Shown one piece after another: positions 15,262 to 22,155 of a stretch of DNA of 32,889 bases. A program made the position numbers and the translations under genes. How positions within the stretch are numbered: the first letter of the stretch is position 1; each line of letters opens with the position of its first letter. The DNA is from Parcubacteria group bacterium CG1_02_44_31. GTDB lineage: Bacteria > Patescibacteriota > Minisyncoccia > UBA6257 > Brennerbacteraceae. Where the stretch lies: assembly GCA_001872485.1 (NCBI GenBank), contig MNWK01000016.1, positions 1 to 32,889 of the forward strand, read 5' to 3'. Under the pieces are notes generated by a model that did no database searches, was not told where the DNA came from, and was given only the letters and a program-made list of their open reading frames with translations.

Positions 15262-15756
15262 ATGATGGGGAAATTATTTGGAATTCTCATTATTGTTTTA
15301 GCCCTTGTTTTAGGGGGCGTTTTTATCAAGGCATTTCAAAAATCGAATAAGTATCAAAATAGCAGAACGCCTCAACCCCTTACTTCGCAAACCGCATATA
15401 CAACTACAACGCCATCTTTATCTCCTAACATTTCTTCATCACCGTCAGTTTTGCCACCTCAAGAACCAATAGTGAAAACGCGGCTCGTGTCAATTGATGT
15501 TGATAATGATGCAGCTGGGATGACGATTGTTCACGTTCCCAAAGGATGGCGCATCAAAATTGAGCTTCATGCGATGAATGCGAATGTTGATGCACAAGGG
15601 CTTCGTTTTCGAAGCGGGACGATTGACAGTGGCGCAATTTTGCCCGGAATGTCAAAAAGCATTGATTTCATTGCTGACCAATCGTTTACCTTAACGCCGT
15701 ATGAGATGAGTACAGGAACAGTTCGTCCGTATGTGATTCAGATTGTTGTGGAATAA
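15262..15756 (+). CDS. membrane-anchored protein with a cupredoxin-like domain
   Basis: A 164-residue protein, not firmly recognised. Residues about 4-24 are a hydrophobic anchor or uncleaved signal (LFGILIIVLALVLGGVFI). A Ser/Thr/Pro-rich linker follows (about 30-70), then a beta-rich domain (about 72-164). That domain, with VPKGWRIKIELHAMN, ILPGMSKSIDFIAD and a closing strand, has the rhythm of cupredoxin-like folds. The copper ligands of true cupredoxins (Cys/Met plus two His) are not evident, so metal binding is doubtful. ATG 15265 is an equally possible start. It follows rpsI by 35 bp. Likely extracytoplasmic; function unknown. Confidence 0.6.
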   Translation: MMGKLFGILIIVLALVLGGVFIKAFQKSNKYQNSRTPQPLTSQTAYTTTTPSLSPNISSSPSVLPPQEPIVKTRLVSIDVDNDAAGMTIVHVPKGWRIKIELHAMNANVDAQGLRFRSGTIDSGAILPGMSKSIDFIADQSFTLTPYEMSTGTVRPYVIQIVVE

Positions 15757-15771
15757 TTTGGTATGTCACGT

Positions 15772-15827
15772 TAGAGACCACCCTGCCACAGACACGGCTA
15801 CGGCCGCCTTGGGGCGGTTTGTCTCTA
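15772..15827 (+). repeat. imperfect inverted repeat upstream of nth
   Basis: TAGAGAC (15772-15778) pairs with GTCTCTA (15821-15827). The interior is GC-rich (CACCCTGCC and GGGGCGG, with CGGCTACGGCCG in the middle), so the whole can fold as a long hairpin with bulges. It may terminate the upstream gene or be another member of the palindromic population. A TATACT that could be a -10 box follows at 15834-15839. Confidence 0.5.
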
Positions 15828-15871
15828 GCGGGGTATACTAAATAGAATTATTAACAGGATCACTACTCGGT

Positions 15872-16501
15872 ATGTCAGTTTCTCATCGGCAAAAAGTCCG
15901 GAATATCATCAGGACTTTGAAACGATTGTATCCGCGCATCCGTATTTCGCTTTGTTTTTCATCTCAATGGGAACTTATGGTTGCCGTGATTTTGTCTGCG
16001 CAAACTACGGACGTGAAAGTAAACCACATTACAAAAAAGCTTTTTAAAAAACACAAGACAATTCGAGCATACGCACAAGCGTCGCCTCGGGAGTTTATGT
16101 CTGATATTCGCGGCGTTAATTATTATAAAACCAAAGCGCGGCATATTATCGCAGCTGCGCAAAAAATCGTACATCAATACGGTGGAAAGATTCCTATAAC
16201 TATGGGCGCTCTTACGGGGCTTCCGGGCATTGGCCGTAAAAGCGCGAATGTGATTATCAACGAATGCACGAAAAAACCGGTTGGTATCGTGGTTGATACT
16301 CACATGATTCGGTTAAGCAGATTAATGGGATTGACCAGTTACAAGAACCCGAAAAATATAGAATTGGATTTAATGCGCATTGTTCCCCAAAGTGAATGGA
16401 GAACATTTGCTTTGCGCCTTGTGCAGTATGGACGCGATTATTGTCCTGCGCGAAAACATCGTCACGATTTATGCCCGCTTGAACCGTACGACGCCAATTA
16501 A
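15872..16501 (+). CDS. nth: endonuclease III, iron-sulfur ligands partly lost
   Basis: A DNA glycosylase/AP lyase of base-excision repair for oxidised pyrimidines. The helix-hairpin-helix motif is LTGLPGIGRKSANVII with catalytic K123, and the catalytic Asp is D142 in VDTHMIRLSRLMGL. The early LSAQTTDVKVN segment is also canonical. The 209-residue length is normal. The C-terminal [4Fe-4S] motif should be C-X6-C-X2-C-X5-C; here the positions read C191, H198, C201, D207. Only two of four cysteines remain, and the stop follows two residues later, so a normal cluster is unlikely. Both catalytic residues are kept, so the enzyme is probably active. The next gene is convergent; a 5-bp hairpin (GGACG/CGTCC, 16503-16517) lies between them. 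Confidence 0.93.
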   Translation: MSVSHRQKVRNIIRTLKRLYPRIRISLCFSSQWELMVAVILSAQTTDVKVNHITKKLFKKHKTIRAYAQASPREFMSDIRGVNYYKTKARHIIAAAQKIVHQYGGKIPITMGALTGLPGIGRKSANVIINECTKKPVGIVVDTHMIRLSRLMGLTSYKNPKNIELDLMRIVPQSEWRTFALRLVQYGRDYCPARKHRHDLCPLEPYDAN

Positions 16502-16516
16502 GGGACGCTAAACGTC

Positions 16517-17926
16517 CTAAGGAAACAATGCGGCGCGCACCAATCTTCCTGTTTGGACCCAGGAGCACGACGAATTACCGCATGTAAGCGGAAAACTAAT
16601 GTCTGTGGGAATTGTCCAATGATTCGCTGGTTGGCGCGAATCTATTTCCGCAAGCACGATAGTTTTTGCAAAAAGCGCGATGACTGACCAGTCGTCGTTT
16701 GCAAAAAAGATTTTATACGCCTGTTGTGTCAAGGGAGCAATGTAAAATGATTGTCCTTGTTCGTATTTTACATCGTCATACATTTGTTCCAGGAAATAGA
16801 CATATAGGTTGTTGCCAGTCGCATACGCCATTTTTGTTTCGTTTGCCGTGATAGCGACATCAAGGGCTGAATTTGTAATTCGCAAAGATGAACCATTGAT
16901 GGTATCCAGCACGGATAATGGACCGTTTTTTGCAAAAGCAACGAGCCGATTATTATCCAGTTCGTACAGCGACCATGCATATTGGCCCGGATGCGCAATG
17001 GGGAGTATGGCGATGCGTTTTTCAGACAGTTGCTTTGACGGGTCAAAAGAATATATGATGCCGTTCTCATCAAGAAAATAATTTCCTGTTTTTGTTTCAG
17101 ATATTTCAATAATCGGTTTTTCGGTAAAGTGCGTGTAGCGCTGTGTTTGGAAGTCAAACGCGTATCCGCCTTGGCTGGTCATCAGAATGAGGATATTGTT
17201 TTGGTTTGCGTGCCATCGGAAACGGATTGAAGAAAGCGTGAGCCCTGTTTGCCGCAGAAAATCAGCAAAATAAGATTTGCCGTTTATGATTTCTGTTTTT
17301 GTCTTTATCAAGACGGTTTCATTGGTGCGAACTAATAGAGTATCTTTGTCCTTTGAAAAAAGCGCTGAACGAATTTTATCCGATATAGAGGACGATGCCA
17401 TTTCTGAAAGGTCTATGGCGCGCTGGCTTGTTGCGTTTGTTTGGTCGTATATGAAAAGCGTTTTTAAATCAGAACTCCATGCAAACGATTGCGCATCGCG
17501 CGGCTGCACAAAATTGATTGTTGTGGTGGAAAGCTGTACGGCATCCGTGCGCGGTTGCGAATAAGGGATGGCGATACGCGTTGCTTTTGTGACCGTAAGA
17601 GGTTGCACGGGTAGTGTCTTTTGCCAAAGAAATGTTGTGGTATTAGGCGCAGCGACTTCAACAAAATATGGTGTTGGGATAAGTGACTGGAATAATGTTC
17701 CGGTGTAGAGTATTTCCGCTGCGGGTTTGACGCGCTGAACTATGTTCCCAATGCGTATAACGGTTGCCGAAGGCCGAGATTTTAAAAATATGGCGCCTGT
17801 TTGAACCCATTGGTAATGTTTCCAATCAAACGCGTACCCTTGCGACATAAGAACAACAATCGGCGTTCCGATGCAAAAAAGCGCGGCCAGAATCCAAAAA
17901 AGCAGTGTTCGATGCGATTTTTTCAT
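16517..17926 (-). CDS. membrane-anchored PEGA-like / beta-propeller-like protein
   Basis: A 469-residue protein and the only complete minus-strand gene. Residues about 9-30 are a hydrophobic anchor (FWILAALFCIGTPIVVLM). Residues 45-95 (GAIFLKSRPSATVIRIGN ... PTPYFVEVAAP) resemble a PEGA domain, a small surface beta-domain. The rest is beta-rich, with repeated patterns such as FAWSSDLKTLFIYD, IRFRWHANQNNILIL and AYATGNNLYVYF, as in WD40/TolB-like propellers, though the repeats are irregular. It is probably on the outer side of the membrane; function unknown. An extended -10 (TGCTATAAT read on this strand) ends 10 nt before the ATG. It converges with nth and diverges from the repeat-rich region upstream of the DedA gene. 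Confidence 0.7.
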   Translation of the reverse strand: MKKSHRTLLFWILAALFCIGTPIVVLMSQGYAFDWKHYQWVQTGAIFLKSRPSATVIRIGNIVQRVKPAAEILYTGTLFQSLIPTPYFVEVAAPNTTTFLWQKTLPVQPLTVTKATRIAIPYSQPRTDAVQLSTTTINFVQPRDAQSFAWSSDLKTLFIYDQTNATSQRAIDLSEMASSSISDKIRSALFSKDKDTLLVRTNETVLIKTKTEIINGKSYFADFLRQTGLTLSSIRFRWHANQNNILILMTSQGGYAFDFQTQRYTHFTEKPIIEISETKTGNYFLDENGIIYSFDPSKQLSEKRIAILPIAHPGQYAWSLYELDNNRLVAFAKNGPLSVLDTINGSSLRITNSALDVAITANETKMAYATGNNLYVYFLEQMYDDVKYEQGQSFYIAPLTQQAYKIFFANDDWSVIALFAKTIVLAEIDSRQPANHWTIPTDISFPLTCGNSSCSWVQTGRLVRAALFP

Positions 17927-17936
17927 ACGTATATGT

Positions 17937-17945
17937 ATTATAGCA
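17937..17945 (-). promoter_or_regulatory. extended -10 promoter for the minus-strand gene
   Basis: On the minus strand this reads TGCTATAAT, a TG-n extended -10 with consensus TATAAT. The -35 region is poor, as is allowed for extended -10 promoters. It lies 10 nt upstream of the ATG (17926), giving a leader of about 4 nt. Confidence 0.6.
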
Positions 17946-17976
17946 TTCAGTTTGCGTATATCGATGCTGTAATAGC

Positions 17977-18082
17977 AATGGAGTCCTCAGGGCGAAGCCC
18001 ATAATGTACGCTTTCTCATTAATGTAAAAAGTCCTTCGGCCAGAGGCTGATCCGCCTATGGCGGAAAATTCTAAGCACTAAT
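17977..18082 (+). repeat. F repeat, copy 1
   Basis: About 106 bp, nearly identical to 20318-20425 in the same orientation. It starts AATGGAGTCCTCAGGGCGAA and ends with GATCCGCCTATGGCGGAAAA and TTCTAAGCACTAAT. The TCCGCC...GGCGGA palindrome inside is also found in MITE copy C and in ppsA. No ORF. Confidence 0.8.
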
Positions 18083-18088
18083 GTTCTC

Positions 18089-18119
18089 GTCTTCGCAAGA
18101 ACAAAGTTCTTGCGAAGAC
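18089..18119 (+). repeat. D palindrome, copy 1
   Basis: GTCTTCGCAAGAAC, loop AAA, GTTCTTGCGAAGAC: perfect 14-bp arms. The identical unit is at 19004-19034, and a nested version is at 30421-30474. Confidence 0.85.
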
Positions 18120-18235
18120 TTTAATTGCTTAGAGTTTAAAATGGAACCTCGTAGTAGATTTTTAACAATCCCGCAAAGCGGGAAAAAGAAAATATGGTGT
18201 ATTATATAAAAAGGGTATACATATTGTAATTATAT

Positions 18236-18862
18236 ATGATAACACAGTGGATTTCAGGTTTTTACATCGTGTTCCAGCATTGGGGGCTTGTGGGTATTTT
18301 TATTTCCATGTTTTTGGAAAATATTGCGTTTCCGCTTCCGATTGAAATAGGATATTTATCTGGCGCGTATATGATTGAGAAAGGCATCCATTCGTATTGG
18401 CTTGTGATGGTTGTTTTAACCGCTGGCCATATGTTCGGCGCTGCAACAGCGTACGCAGCGGGCAAGTACGGTAGACATTGGCTTGAATACAGGTTGAGGA
18501 ATAATGTTTCGTTTGCGGCAATTGAGCAAAAAATCCATTATTGGTATGAAAAATACGGGGATTATACCGCATTCGGCGTGAGGTTTTTCGGATATGTGCG
18601 GTTGTTTTCTTCGTATATTGCGGGTTTGGCTGAATACAATTTTTGGCGGTTTATTATATTCACAACCGCGGGTTCTTTGTTATTTAATATGCTTGGCATT
18701 TCTGCGTCAAAGGTTTTGATGGATGTATGGAGCGTGTACGCGTCGCTTCATATCTATATCGTGCTTGGTTTGAGTATTTCATTTTTCGTATGTATCGGAT
18801 GGGGAATCATACAAAAAAGAAAGCGCGCACCTTCGCACAATCAGCATCCTGTTTCCGAATGA
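18236..18862 (+). CDS. DedA family membrane protein
   Basis: A 208-residue integral membrane protein of the DedA/SNARE-associated family; characterised relatives act as undecaprenyl-phosphate or phospholipid flippases and affect membrane homeostasis. FLENIAFPLPIEIGYLSGAYM is the DedA signature (E and P of the re-entrant loop, in shorter pieces). YGDYTAFGVRFFGYVRLFSSYIAGLAEYN contains the conserved R and the downstream G/A-rich loop. Four to five hydrophobic segments are visible, with a basic C-terminal tail. The ATG at 18236 follows an AT-rich region with possible -10 boxes but no clear ribosome site. It stands alone, between repeat-rich stretches. Confidence 0.88.
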   Translation: MITQWISGFYIVFQHWGLVGIFISMFLENIAFPLPIEIGYLSGAYMIEKGIHSYWLVMVVLTAGHMFGAATAYAAGKYGRHWLEYRLRNNVSFAAIEQKIHYWYEKYGDYTAFGVRFFGYVRLFSSYIAGLAEYNFWRFIIFTTAGSLLFNMLGISASKVLMDVWSVYASLHIYIVLGLSISFFVCIGWGIIQKRKRAPSHNQHPVSE

Positions 18863-18894
18863 GTAAAACCGATATTTTTTGTTTGGTTGTCTTT

Positions 18895-19003
18895 ATCCCT
18901 TCAGCCAGAAGACCGTGGGCTTCTTTTCAAATCTTGGATCACGGATCTTGGATCATGAATCTTGGATCTTGAACAAATCCCAATTTCCAAACCCCAAAAC
19001 AGT
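18895..19003 (-). repeat. R repeat, copy 1 (inverted)
   Basis: Reverse-orientation copy of the unit at 20462-20569 and 30475-30571. It contains three 14-bp tandem units (18930-18943, 18944-18957, 18958-18971, consensus CAAGATCCAAGATT on the minus strand). These are flanked by GAAGCCCACGGTCTTCTGGC-type sequence and by the block CAATTTCCAAACCCCAAAAC. It joins a D palindrome directly, as copy 3 does. Confidence 0.75.
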
Positions 19004-19034
19004 GTCTTCGCAAGAACAAAGTTCTTGCGAAGAC
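19004..19034 (+). repeat. D palindrome, copy 2
   Basis: Identical to 18089-18119: 14-bp perfect arms with an AAA loop. It abuts the R repeat through the short linker AGT/ACT. Confidence 0.85.
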
Positions 19035-19125
19035 GAGGACATTAAGTAATTTGGCGCTTGTTACGCGGATTGACTGTTTTTTGCGCAATGCGGTTCAGTT
19101 GAAAGGGAAAATCGTATTGGGCAAG

Positions 19126-19263
19126 CCCTGTAGTAGAAATGCGACAGAATTTTATGCCGTATTTCTGATTTTATTTTATCAACAATGTAATCAATTCTTT
19201 ACAGTTTATACGTGTTTATTTATTAAATTCTCTTGTTAAGGCAGTCGCATTCTCACTACGGGG
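19126..19263 (-). mobile_element. MITE-like element, copy B (inverted)
   Basis: A 138-bp element with ends CCCTGTAGTAGAAATGCGAC (19126-19145) and GTCGCATTCTCACTACGGGG (19244-19263). It is flanked by CAAG direct repeats (19122-19125 and 19264-19267). Read on the minus strand it aligns along its length with copy A, including CTGCCTTAACAAGAGAATT and AATCAGAAATACGGCATAAA. No coding capacity. Confidence 0.8.
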
Positions 19264-19404
19264 CAAGCGTTTTTTCAAAAGGAGAAAGCATAGGTTATGT
19301 TTTTTCAGTTATCGTATGGTACAATGAGGTGTGGGAATTATCAGCGTTGTTTACTTTTTCAAAAAGGAAAATACCTGGATTTCTTACATGTTACAATAGC
19401 ATGC

Positions 19405-19530
19405 ATGAAGAAATTTGATTTGTCTGTATTTGGGACGATCGTTCAAAATAGGGATAAATCAAATATTATTAATAAACCATCCGAATATAACAAAAATGCA
19501 AAAAAGGGTGAACAGATAATAAAGTATTGA
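19405..19530 (+). CDS. possible 41-residue small protein
   Basis: Weakly supported. The ORF starts MKKFDLSVFGTIVQNRDKSN and is rich in Lys, Asn and Ile. A TACAAT box with an upstream TG (19392-19397) ends 7 nt before the ATG, the spacing seen at other leaderless genes in the window. There is no recognisable domain, and the AT-rich composition could produce it by chance. A 77-codon version from 19297 in the same frame is also open. Confidence 0.2.
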   Translation: MKKFDLSVFGTIVQNRDKSNIINKPSEYNKNAKKGEQIIKY

Positions 19531-19631
19531 AATAGTTCGCTGGTTCAAAACCGTGCCCGTTCGCTACCCGAAGCGTTTCCGAAACCAACTTCCTCATTTT
19601 AAAGTGTAAACAACGATAAGAAATCTTACAA

Positions 19632-20306
19632 ATGAAGCATATGCATATGCAAAAAAACCTGATGAAAAAAATCGCTTTATGGGGAGGAGGAATACTTGCC
19701 ATAGGCGCCATATTTGGGTTTTTATGGTGGTCATATACCCAATCAAATCCCGAATCTGAAAACATTACCCCGATTTCCCAATCTGATTGGATACGCGGAA
19801 ATCAGAACGCGCCGGTGCGCATTATTGTATACAGCGATTTCCAGTGTCCAGCGTGCAAATATTACGCATCGTTTATGGATAGAATCGTATCGGATGAAGG
19901 AACAAATGTGGCATTGGTGTATCGGAATTTTCCGTTATATCAAAATCATCCGTATACGTTGGCTGCAAGTTTCGCGGCAGAAGCAGCTGGTAAGCAAGGA
20001 AAGTTTTGGGATATGCACGCGATGTTATTTACAAAGCAAGATGAATGGCTGCAAAGCAAAAACATCGATGAAGCGCAGGGATTTTTCAAATCGTATGCGA
20101 AAACGTTGAAACTGGACGTAAATCAATTCTCCCAAGATATGGCATCCAGAGATATTATGGATAAAGTGTTTGCGCAATATCAAATGGGGATACATGACCA
20201 TGTCCAGTGGACGCCAACGATTTTTATTAATAGCACGCGCATTCAAAATCCGCAGTCGTATGACGCGTTTAAGGCATTAGTTGACCAAGCATTGCATGCT
20301 AGGTAG
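19632..20306 (+). CDS. DsbA-like thiol oxidoreductase, membrane-anchored
   Basis: A 224-residue thioredoxin-fold protein that introduces disulfides into exported proteins. Residues about 12-33 are a membrane anchor (KKIALWGGGILAIGAIFGFLWW in pieces). The active site is C72-P-A-C75 within VYSDFQCPACKYY, and the cis-proline loop is QWTPTIFIN. RNFPLYQNHPYTLAASFAAEAAGKQGKFWDMH, seen in blocks, is the DsbA helical insertion typical of the DsbA_4/BdbD-like group. The first ATG of three near ones is used. VKOR, its likely re-oxidising partner, lies 534 bp downstream, separated by repeats. Together they suggest disulfide formation in the extracytoplasmic space. Confidence 0.9.
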   Translation: MKHMHMQKNLMKKIALWGGGILAIGAIFGFLWWSYTQSNPESENITPISQSDWIRGNQNAPVRIIVYSDFQCPACKYYASFMDRIVSDEGTNVALVYRNFPLYQNHPYTLAASFAAEAAGKQGKFWDMHAMLFTKQDEWLQSKNIDEAQGFFKSYAKTLKLDVNQFSQDMASRDIMDKVFAQYQMGIHDHVQWTPTIFINSTRIQNPQSYDAFKALVDQALHAR

Positions 20307-20317
20307 TGATCCCGTAA

Positions 20318-20425
20318 AATGGAGTCCTCAGGGCGAAGCCCATTAATGTACGCTTTTCTTATTAATATAAAAAATCCTTCGGCCAGAGCCTGGTCCGCCT
20401 ATGGCGGAAAATTCTAAGCACTAAT
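20318..20425 (+). repeat. F repeat, copy 2
   Basis: About 108 bp matching 17977-18082 in the same orientation, with small differences (for example TCTTATTAATATAAA against CTCATTAATGTAAA). It ends in the same TCTAAGCACTAAT. Confidence 0.8.
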
Positions 20426-20461
20426 TTCTAAATAATTTCAAAATTCAAATGTTCCGAATTC

Positions 20462-20569
20462 AAAACTGTTTTGTATTTTGGGTTTTGGAAATTGGAATTT
20501 GTTCAAGATCCATGATTCAAGATCCATGATTTGAAAAGAAGCCCACGGTCTTCTGGCTGAAGGGATAAA
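20462..20569 (+). repeat. R repeat, copy 2
   Basis: AAAACTGTTTTG, then GGAAATTGGAATTTGTT, two tandem 14-bp units CAAGATCCATGATT (20504-20517, 20518-20531), then TTGAAAAGAAGCCCACGGTC and TTCTGGCTGAAGGG. It is inverted relative to copy 1. The neighbouring D palindrome found with copies 1 and 3 is missing here. Confidence 0.75.
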
Positions 20570-20670
20570 ATATATGGAACACGAAAGGCAACCGACGACC
20601 ATAGAGATAAATAAACTTCAGCACCCTTGTTTATATTCAAAGATAATTAACGGGACTACTACGGGGCATG

Positions 20671-20839
20671 CCCTGTAGTGTCATGCCAGAGGCAGATCCG
20701 CCTTTGGCGGAAAAATGCGACTGCCTTAACAAAAGAATTTCATAAATAAATATATACAAACCAATGGGCATGAATTATATTGTTGATAAAATAAAACAAG
20801 AAATACGGCATTAAATTCTGTCGTATTTCTACTACAGGG
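20671..20839 (+). mobile_element. MITE-like element, copy C, with nested insertion
   Basis: A 169-bp copy flanked by CATG (20667-20670 and 20840-20843). The left terminal repeat CCCTGTAGTG is interrupted after 10 bp by about 31 bp containing GCCAGAGGCAGATCCGCC and TTTGGCGGA (a palindrome shared with the F repeats and ppsA). It then resumes as AAAAATGCGACTGCCTTAAC. Without this insert the length is 138 bp, as in copy B. The right end is GTCGTATTTCTACTACAGGG (20820-20839). Confidence 0.8.
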
Positions 20840-20840
20840 C

Positions 20841-21281
20841 ATGCGGCGAAATAATCTTTTTCCTTTTGTTGTTTTGGCTGCAAGTATAATCGGCATTGTT
20901 GATACTGCATATTTGTTTATGGGGGAATATGTATTTCATCGCGGGCCTGCGTGCGATTTTTGGGGATTTTCTTGCGATACGGTTATGAAAAGTTCATATA
21001 GCATGGTATGGGGCGTGCCGCTTGCTGTATGGGGATTGCTGTATTACGGTATTTTGTTTTTCGCGTGCATTGCATATTTTGACATGCGCAAATCTGTTTT
21101 CGTGCATTTCATTATGCTTGCTGTTGCATGGGGAATCGTATTTTCAGGTTGGCTTGTATATATTCAAGCAATGCGCCTCCATGCATGGTGTTTGTATTGT
21201 CTTATTTCAGAGGTATTAGCCGCGGTGATGGGTTTTGCGCTGTTGATTTCAATATACCCCGTGCGTATAAAGAAAAAATAA
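20841..21281 (+). CDS. vitamin K epoxide reductase (VKOR) family protein
   Basis: A 146-residue membrane protein that re-oxidises DsbA-type partners and passes electrons to quinone. Four hydrophobic segments are visible. The loop cysteines are C38 and C45 (ACDFWGFSCDTVMKSSYS), and the active-site CXXC is C117-L-Y-C120. WGVPLAVWGLLYYG matches the VKOR helix 2 region with its conserved Ser/Pro. The ATG overlaps the right-hand CATG duplication of MITE copy C, so the element sits directly against the start codon and must provide, or have replaced, the 5' region. The family is clear; a slightly different start cannot be excluded. Confidence 0.9.
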   Translation: MRRNNLFPFVVLAASIIGIVDTAYLFMGEYVFHRGPACDFWGFSCDTVMKSSYSMVWGVPLAVWGLLYYGILFFACIAYFDMRKSVFVHFIMLAVAWGIVFSGWLVYIQAMRLHAWCLYCLISEVLAAVMGFALLISIYPVRIKKK

Positions 21282-21296
21282 GTATAAATTATATAT

Positions 21297-22139
21297 ATGT
21301 TCGTCATCAAGGCAGACGGAAAACGGGAAATATTCCGGCCTCAGAAAATCATATCATCTCTCGCGCGCATCGGCGTTGACGAATCTACGGCTCGTTCTTT
21401 TGCAGAAGATATCAAAGGCGTTCATATCAGAGAGTTGCGCTCTGATGATATTTTTCGCAGAATTACCGAATTGTTGTACCAGTACAATCCGGTGTTTGCA
21501 GGAAAATACAATCTCCGCCGCGCCATTATGCAAATGGGGCCAACGGGATATCCGTTTGAAAAATATATTGCCGCGCTCTTAGGGTCGTACGGATATCAAA
21601 CTAAAACCAATCAAATGGTATGGGGCGCGTGCGTGCAATATGAAATTGATGTTGTTGTTGAACGCGATGGTGAAACATATGTGGTAGAATGCAAATACCA
21701 CAATACGCCCGGCGCGCGCTGCGATTTGAAAGTGGCGTTATACGTGTGGGCCCGTTTTTTGGACATCAAAGAAAAATGGGAACGCGGCCCCGGTAATCGC
21801 CAGGAATTTTATAATGGCTGGCTCGTGACCAACACGCGTTGCACCTCGGAAGCGATCAGATTCGCAGAATGCAAGGGCATGAAACTAACAAGTTGGGGGT
21901 ATCCGCAACACGAGAGTTTGGAAAAATTGATTGAACAAAAAGCGCTGTATCCGATGAATGTTTTTCCGTTTTTGAATAACGGTTGGCTGTATGCGCGTTT
22001 GGCTGAACATGGGTTGTATCTGCTGCGGGATATTGTGTCGTATACGACCATTGACCTTGCAAAAAAAACCGGCGCGCAGCAAAAAGACATATCATTGCTT
22101 CAAAAATACGCGCGAGGTTTGTGCGGGAACAACGAATAA
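21297..22139 (+). CDS. ATP-cone / restriction endonuclease-like protein
   Basis: A 280-residue fusion. Residues 1-85 form an ATP-cone: FVIKADGKREIFRPQKIISS, then DIFRRITELLY and the YNLRRAI segment. This is the nucleotide-sensing domain known from ribonucleotide reductases and NrdR. Residues about 90-200 have a PD-(D/E)XK nuclease core: FEKYIAALLGSYGYQT, then EIDVVVERDGETYVVECKYHN, giving D, E and K of the catalytic motif as in Mrr-type enzymes. The C-terminal part (about 225-280) ends in a helical region with LAKKTGAQQKDISLLQKYA, which may be a helix-hairpin-helix. By inference it is a nuclease gated by ATP/dATP. No methylase or partner subunit is adjacent. It starts 15 bp after VKOR. Confidence 0.85.
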   Translation: MFVIKADGKREIFRPQKIISSLARIGVDESTARSFAEDIKGVHIRELRSDDIFRRITELLYQYNPVFAGKYNLRRAIMQMGPTGYPFEKYIAALLGSYGYQTKTNQMVWGACVQYEIDVVVERDGETYVVECKYHNTPGARCDLKVALYVWARFLDIKEKWERGPGNRQEFYNGWLVTNTRCTSEAIRFAECKGMKLTSWGYPQHESLEKLIEQKALYPMNVFPFLNNGWLYARLAEHGLYLLRDIVSYTTIDLAKKTGAQQKDISLLQKYARGLCGNNE

Positions 22140-22155
22140 ATTGTGTAAATTATTT

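Larger units (their letters stand above)
17927..18235. other. gene-free region between divergent genes, repeat-filled
   Basis: This 309-bp stretch holds the minus-strand promoter, an F repeat (17977-18082) and a D palindrome (18089-18119). It also contains a small CCCGC/GCGGG hairpin (18172-18184) with an A-rich 3' side, plus CCTCGTAGTAGA near 18148, similar to a degenerate MITE end. I see no gene. Confidence 0.7.
18863..19631. other. 769-bp region without a confident gene
   Basis: It holds, in order, an R repeat (18895-19003), a D palindrome (19004-19034) and MITE copy B (19126-19263). An AT-rich part (19268-19631) follows, with one doubtful 41-codon ORF. The last 100 bp, including GGTTCAAAACC, show no gene or RNA that I can identify. 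Confidence 0.6.
20307..20840. other. 534-bp repeat-filled gap between DsbA-like and VKOR genes
   Basis: It contains F copy 2 (20318-20425), R copy 2 (20462-20569), an unassigned stretch (20570-20666) that ends with a stray MITE-type terminus CTACTACGGGG (20656-20666), and MITE copy C (20671-20839). No gene is seen. Confidence 0.7.

Noticed and set aside
19051-19418. Short ORFs (19051-19239, 19233-19418) across MITE copy B
   Set aside because: They run through or start inside the repeat and share no features with proteins.
19531-19631. Possible tRNA-like fragment with GGTTCAAAACC
   Set aside because: No acceptor, D or anticodon arm could be folded around it on either strand.
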